DNA of 44,394 nucleotides, from assembly GCA_046756445.1 (NCBI GenBank), contig JBHHWI010000011.1, positions 1 to 44,394 of the forward strand. Direction: 5' to 3'. Of the stretch, positions 40,648-44,394 are shown one piece after another (position 1 is the stretch's first letter; every line of letters starts with the position of its first letter). Origin of the DNA: JACZWL01 sp046756445. GTDB taxonomy: Bacteria; Pseudomonadota; Gammaproteobacteria; Steroidobacterales; Woeseiaceae. The notes under the pieces are model-generated. The model was not told the DNA's origin, did no database searches, and worked only from the letters and a program-made list of their open reading frames with translations. The translations under genes and the position numbers were made by a program.

Positions 40648-43461
40648 TTATTCCCGATGGAGCACGTGCTTGAGTTCGACCAGCGCGTTCTGCCAGCGGT
40701 CCTCGGACAATCGGTAATACTCCTCCCAGTCTTCGCTTGCGGGGATGCCTGCAACACCGATCGTCAGATGCGATTTTTCGTCCAGCGACCGGAGCAGGAA
40801 GTCGACCGTAATCGGGCCGCTCGACAACGGGTCCTCGCCCTCGCGCGGCGCGATGACCATACGCATACGCCGCGGCGGCATGAATACGTCGATACGACCG
40901 GACATCTCCGACCCGTCGCGCAGCGACAGCGAGAACGGCCGCCCGATCTGTGGCGTGAATTCGCCGTCCAGTGCAAGCCAGCGTTTCAGGTAATCGATAT
41001 CGGTAAGCGCCGTCCAGACGTCTTCGATTGACGCAGATACGTCGAGTTCGGCCCGGTGGCTGCGCGTTACGCTCTCCGGCTGAGGCGCCGCCTTCGTCTT
41101 CACCGGTTCCGCCCTGACCCTTGCGGGTTCCTCGCGCGTATCGGGATAGGAAACGAGATGGAGATCGCGCTGCGGGAACGGGATCGTGACCTTGGCGTCC
41201 CTGAACGCCTGGTCGACCGCGAAATTGATATCACTGGTTACCTGAAACCGTCGTTCGATCCGGTTGATGCGAATGCGAAGCTCGAAATCGAGCGAACTGT
41301 CGCCGAATCCCATGAACAGAGCCCGGGGCTCCGGCGCGCGGCCGTCGGTGATCACCTCGGGATGCGCGCGTGCGACGGTCTCCAGTATCTCCCGCACCTT
41401 TTCGACATCCGAACCGTAGGCGACCCCGACCAGGATCCTCAGCCGCCCGTAGGTATCGCGCAGCACCCAGTTCGTGACCCTGCCCGAGACCAGCTCCGAA
41501 TTCGGCACCAGCACGTTCTGGTTGTCCAGGGTTTCGATTTCCGTCGCCCGTATTCGGATACTGCGGACGAATCCCTCCACTTCGCCAACGGTGACGAAAT
41601 CACCGGCGCGTATCGGCCGCTCGAACAGCAGGATCAGACCCGAGACGAAATTGTTCGCGATTTCCTGCATGCCGAAGCCGATGCCGAGGGCGAGGGCGCC
41701 ACTGACGATTGCGATGCCGCGCAGATCGACTTCGGCAACGCCAAGGCCGATGATGACGGCGATGATGAATCCGACGTAGCCGAACAGCGTGATCAATGCA
41801 TCGCGGGCGCCGCGTTCGAGGACGATGTGTTGCAGCCAGCGACGGTCGATCCAGCCCTTGATCCAGCCGATGAGGACCATGAATAGCGCGAAAGCCAGGA
41901 TGGCCCTGATAATATCCAGCGGTACCAGCCGAATGGCTCCGACCGTCCCGCCCATTTCCACGATCTCGAACAAGCGGTCGAGCGTGGTGCCGGACTCGTC
42001 CCAGACATAGATCAGATAGACGGCAAAACTCAGCCACAGCACCAGGTCCGCGATCAGCTGCATGAAGCCCATGCCGGTCCGGGAGGCCCTTTCCGTCACG
42101 CCCAGGTTGGCCCTCAGCCTCGAGGCACCCGGCGTGTCCGTGCTGGTCACATACTCGAACGCCATGGTGACCAGCCACAGCAGGATCCAGAGCATGAACA
42201 GCGCCAGCGCCGTGCGTGTCACGCCGTGTATCAGATAGCCGGCGAGATTCTGGTAGCCGAGAATGAGCGCCCCGACGCCGGCAACGACGGCGATGAACGC
42301 GAGATAACGAATCAGTCGAAAGCGGCCCTGAAGGCCGGGTATCCTGCCGAGATAGGCGATCAGGTAAAAAAGCGATACGGCGACGATGAAGATCATGGTC
42401 GCGCGTCCACTGACGTCCGGATCGACCATCCGGATCGTCAGCCAGCGCGTACCGAGCACGACGAAGCTCGCCACCAGCGCCAGCGCGAAGAACCGCAGCC
42501 GCAGTCGCAACGGGCCGACGTGATCCGGTATGAGTCCCTTTATCTGGGCGGACGGTGAGAGGGGTCCGGTTGCCCAGTCGATGACCACGCAGGCAATGCC
42601 GTAAAGCAGAATTCCCACCGCAATCCGCACCACCGTGAGATCGAGTGAGGCGTCCACGACTGTCAGCATGAATACGGCGATCAGCGCCAGCCCTTCCAAC
42701 AGCAACGGCGAGTATTGCGCCATCGGTTTCGGGAACAGAAACCTCATTTGTGCCTCGGCATCAGGGCCGCCCGCTGACACGAACCAGCGGTTGAAGCGGT
42801 GACGGATCAACAGGCCGAGCGCCGCGGCGGCGCTTCCGGCAATGATCAGCAACCACAGAAGATAGACCGGAGTCATGCCCTCTGTGAGCTTCAGATCAAC
42901 CGTATCCCGCAACCGGGTCGGCCAGCTTTTCAGCCGCGACGGCATGTCGCGCAGCAGGGAGATTACCGAGCGGCCGCGGCTGGAAAGGTACTGCTGTGAC
43001 AGCTCGGTCTGCTTGTTCGCTATGCGCTCGAGAAGCGATACGGCGTAATCCCTGACACCGGTGCACTGTGTCTGCAACGCAATCGTGTCGTCGAGAAGCT
43101 GCCTGATCTCGTTGCGCTGGTCCATCACGGTCGGCGTTACATCCGCATCGACCTCTTTGAGCGGCTCGAATCGAGCCTCCAGCCTGGCGCGCTCTTCGGT
43201 TGCCTCTACCTGACAGGCTTCCGCCGCCGCGTCGACCTCGACGACTCTGGCGCGGGCCGCGGCGAGGAATTCCGTGCCGATTTCCTCGTCTTCGAGCTGA
43301 CTGACCAGTTGATCGAGTTCCGCACCGACGCCAATCGGATCGAAGATTTCCTCTTCCTGGGCAATTGCAGTATGGCCGAAGAGGATTAGGAGCGTCGGGA
43401 AAATGCAGAGAAGGGAATTCCTTCGATCGAGACGTCGCGCGAATGCTCTCGCCTTGGTCAT
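40648..43461 (-). CDS. Large MscS-type mechanosensitive channel with a C-terminal SRPBCC domain
   Basis: 937 residues. Signal-like N-terminus (about 1-35), a periplasmic helical region (about 36-185), then about eleven membrane segments (about 195-600). The pore helix and MscS beta domain (about 580-775) show GIGFGMQEIANNFVSGLILL and NQNVLVPNSELVSGRVTNW. After a Pro/Lys linker (about 775-800) comes an SRPBCC/AHSA1-like domain (about 800-935) with ASIEDVWTALTDIDYLKRWL and a closing amphipathic helix. The channel half resembles the MscK/YbdG-type large members, which open on membrane tension. The cytosolic lipid-or-ligand-binding domain is not usual for MscS proteins. Channel assignment is firm; the domain's role is unknown. 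Confidence 0.92.
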   Translation of the reverse strand: MTKARAFARRLDRRNSLLCIFPTLLILFGHTAIAQEEEIFDPIGVGAELDQLVSQLEDEEIGTEFLAAARARVVEVDAAAEACQVEATEERARLEARFEPLKEVDADVTPTVMDQRNEIRQLLDDTIALQTQCTGVRDYAVSLLERIANKQTELSQQYLSSRGRSVISLLRDMPSRLKSWPTRLRDTVDLKLTEGMTPVYLLWLLIIAGSAAAALGLLIRHRFNRWFVSAGGPDAEAQMRFLFPKPMAQYSPLLLEGLALIAVFMLTVVDASLDLTVVRIAVGILLYGIACVVIDWATGPLSPSAQIKGLIPDHVGPLRLRLRFFALALVASFVVLGTRWLTIRMVDPDVSGRATMIFIVAVSLFYLIAYLGRIPGLQGRFRLIRYLAFIAVVAGVGALILGYQNLAGYLIHGVTRTALALFMLWILLWLVTMAFEYVTSTDTPGASRLRANLGVTERASRTGMGFMQLIADLVLWLSFAVYLIYVWDESGTTLDRLFEIVEMGGTVGAIRLVPLDIIRAILAFALFMVLIGWIKGWIDRRWLQHIVLERGARDALITLFGYVGFIIAVIIGLGVAEVDLRGIAIVSGALALGIGFGMQEIANNFVSGLILLFERPIRAGDFVTVGEVEGFVRSIRIRATEIETLDNQNVLVPNSELVSGRVTNWVLRDTYGRLRILVGVAYGSDVEKVREILETVARAHPEVITDGRAPEPRALFMGFGDSSLDFELRIRINRIERRFQVTSDINFAVDQAFRDAKVTIPFPQRDLHLVSYPDTREEPARVRAEPVKTKAAPQPESVTRSHRAELDVSASIEDVWTALTDIDYLKRWLALDGEFTPQIGRPFSLSLRDGSEMSGRIDVFMPPRRMRMVIAPREGEDPLSSGPITVDFLLRSLDEKSHLTIGVAGIPASEDWEEYYRLSEDRWQNALVELKHVLHRE

Positions 43462-43519
43462 CTTTGGAATATCCGTTTCGCAGCCCAGCTCGCCGGAGTA
43501 TACAGCGATCCGGTGATTA

Positions 43520-43564
43520 GCAAAAATGAAGAGGCAGGAGCATTCATCCGGATGCCCCTGCCTC
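43520..43564 (-). terminator. Rho-independent terminator of the Bax-inhibitor-1 gene
   Basis: Stem gaggcagg...cctgcctc (43531-43543 with 43552-43564; 12 of 13 pairs, loop of 8). On the minus strand a T-rich tail (from 43520-43530) follows. It begins 9 bases after the stop at 43573 and isolates this gene from the channel gene. Confidence 0.75.
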
Positions 43565-43572
43565 GGGATCGG

Positions 43573-44262
43573 TTATTCGCGACTCATGAACAGGCGGAGG
43601 ATGTACCAGAACATCAATGCAATCGATGCGAACAAGGCCATCGAGGCCGCAACGTATTTGTCCTGCGGATAGTGGTACATGATATTTGACGTGTCGTAAA
43701 GCACTGCGGCGCCGGCAAAGCCGATCATGGCAACCGAAAACCAAGTTCCGAGTTCGAAGCCGAACACAAAGCTACCGATGATTGCCGCAATCGCGAGAAA
43801 GAAAACCCACGTCATCAACCCCCTGAGAAAAGAAAAATCCTTGCGGGTAATCATCGCCGTCGCGATCAGGCCCACGCAGCCGAGGACCGTTACGCCTGCC
43901 GCGCTGTCGATCACGCCTGGCGCCGTTATGGCGGCAACGTAAAGCAACGGCGCGAAAATCACCGCCTCCACCACGATAAAGGCCGCGAACGCCGCGTATT
44001 GTGCGTTCATGGAGCGAACACGATGCGCGACATGCGATGCGCCCCAGCCGGCAAGAATGAATCCACCGAGAACCAGCAACCAGTTATTGAGCATCGGTGC
44101 TGCTATGCGCTCCGCGATGCCGGACGTAAAGAAATAGACCTCGATCGCCGCGAACGCGAGGATAGCGCCGACCACGTGCGCGTAGCACTTCCAGATGAAG
44201 TCAGATCGATCCTCGACCGAGCTTTCGGCAACCGGCGCCAGATAATTGACGTTGTCGTTCAT
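43573..44262 (-). CDS. Bax inhibitor-1 / YccA family membrane protein
   Basis: 229 residues with seven hydrophobic helices spread from about 29 to 225, the BI-1 (UPF0005) topology. Conserved parts are the GYV-like start of helix 2, FEL near GFELGTWFSVAMIGFAGAAVLYDTS (in part) and the final YDTSNIMYHYPQDKYVAASMALF (in part). In E. coli YccA binds and restrains the FtsH protease; some BI-1 proteins conduct calcium. Either role is possible here. An AGGAG lies about 9 bases before the ATG. It has its own terminator and so is probably monocistronic. Confidence 0.9.
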   Translation of the reverse strand: MNDNVNYLAPVAESSVEDRSDFIWKCYAHVVGAILAFAAIEVYFFTSGIAERIAAPMLNNWLLVLGGFILAGWGASHVAHRVRSMNAQYAAFAAFIVVEAVIFAPLLYVAAITAPGVIDSAAGVTVLGCVGLIATAMITRKDFSFLRGLMTWVFFLAIAAIIGSFVFGFELGTWFSVAMIGFAGAAVLYDTSNIMYHYPQDKYVAASMALFASIALMFWYILRLFMSRE

Positions 44263-44314
44263 TCTGCAAACTCCTGCTGTAATTCAAGGTGCGAATTCTA
44301 TCATTTTGCAAGGG

Positions 44315-44329
44315 GGGTGCCCGGCACCC
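44315..44329. repeat. Short GC-rich hairpin upstream of the Bax-inhibitor-1 gene
   Basis: gggtgc/gcaccc (44315-44320 with 44324-44329, loop ccg) just left of the edge repeats. It resembles the ggtgcc/ggcacc ends of the palindrome at 7494-7592 but is much shorter. Confidence 0.4.
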
Positions 44330-44334
44330 GATTC

Positions 44335-44394
44335 TTGGCGGAGAGGGTGGGATTGATTCGGCCCGGCGGGCCTCACCATTGGCGGAGAGGGTGG
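44335..44394 (-). repeat. Two direct copies of a tRNA-Ser 3'-end-like sequence at the window edge
   Basis: ttggcggagagggtgg occurs at 44335-44350 and again at 44379-44394, a 44-base period cut by the window end. On the minus strand each reads CCACCCTCTCCGCCA(A), which fits the T-stem 3' strand, a CCTCTCC acceptor strand, a G discriminator and CCA of a serine tRNA. The first copy continues as TCCCACC preceded by CGAATCAA, a damaged T-loop, so it is not a functional gene. The second copy could be the 3' end of a real tRNA-Ser continuing beyond the window; that cannot be decided here. Confidence 0.5.

Noticed and set aside
44335..44378. A complete tRNA-Ser gene
   Set aside because: Only the 3' T-stem/acceptor part is matched and the T-loop is damaged; the remaining arms are absent.
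1..44394. CRISPR array, rRNA genes or an intact insertion sequence
   Set aside because: No regularly spaced repeats, no rRNA-like stretches, and no transposase or integrase coding sequence were seen.

Overview
The window looks like chromosome of a gammaproteobacterium with moderately high GC. Two long blocks keep the Escherichia coli gene order: rne / rluC - maf(yceF) - yceD - rpmF - plsX - fabH, and clpS - clpA / infA - aat ... trxB / ftsK - lolA - rarA - serS. Both blocks also carry non-enteric traits: a lexA-imuA-imuB-dnaE2 mutagenesis operon, an OprI-like alanine-zipper lipoprotein, a short FtsK and a type II secretion block. No species can be named from the sequence alone.

Layout. 1-3250 is an accessory stretch: a membrane Ser/Thr kinase, a small FHA protein and a two-helix membrane protein in tandem, then two decaying genes (a small Pro-rich lipoprotein and a SleB/CwlJ-like cell-wall hydrolase). 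3254-6144 holds a low-molecular-weight phosphatase convergent with rne, with overlapping stop codons. 6534-11048 is the rluC/maf/yceD/rpmF/plsX/fabH block. 11053-13704 holds a DUF1232 protein, a glutathione transferase, an L,D-transpeptidase and, convergent to the last, the likely Braun-type lipoprotein. 14014-19932 is the SOS mutasome operon with one LexA box. 20008-26151 (minus strand) is a small acidic protein followed by gspF, gspE, gspD and gspC. 26404-32247 holds clpS-clpA facing the trxB-acyltransferase-aat-infA operon, so much of an N-degron pathway lies together. 32461-40622 is a co-directional run: ftsK, lolA, a VanZ-like gene, rarA, serS and a prolyl oligopeptidase. 40648-44262 (minus) holds a large MscS-type channel fused to a C-terminal SRPBCC domain and a Bax-inhibitor-1 family protein.

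Intergenic palindromes of three different families sit right after stop codons (7494-7592, 19937-20003, 29011-29063). The right edge carries two direct copies of a sequence resembling a tRNA-Ser 3' end. The points most worth following are the kinase/FHA cassette with a shared ETTxF(L/I)G motif, the MscS-SRPBCC fusion, the interleaved complementary arms in the phosphatase leader, the GspE lacking its zinc cysteines, and the tRNA-like edge repeats. Most of the rest is ordinary core genome.
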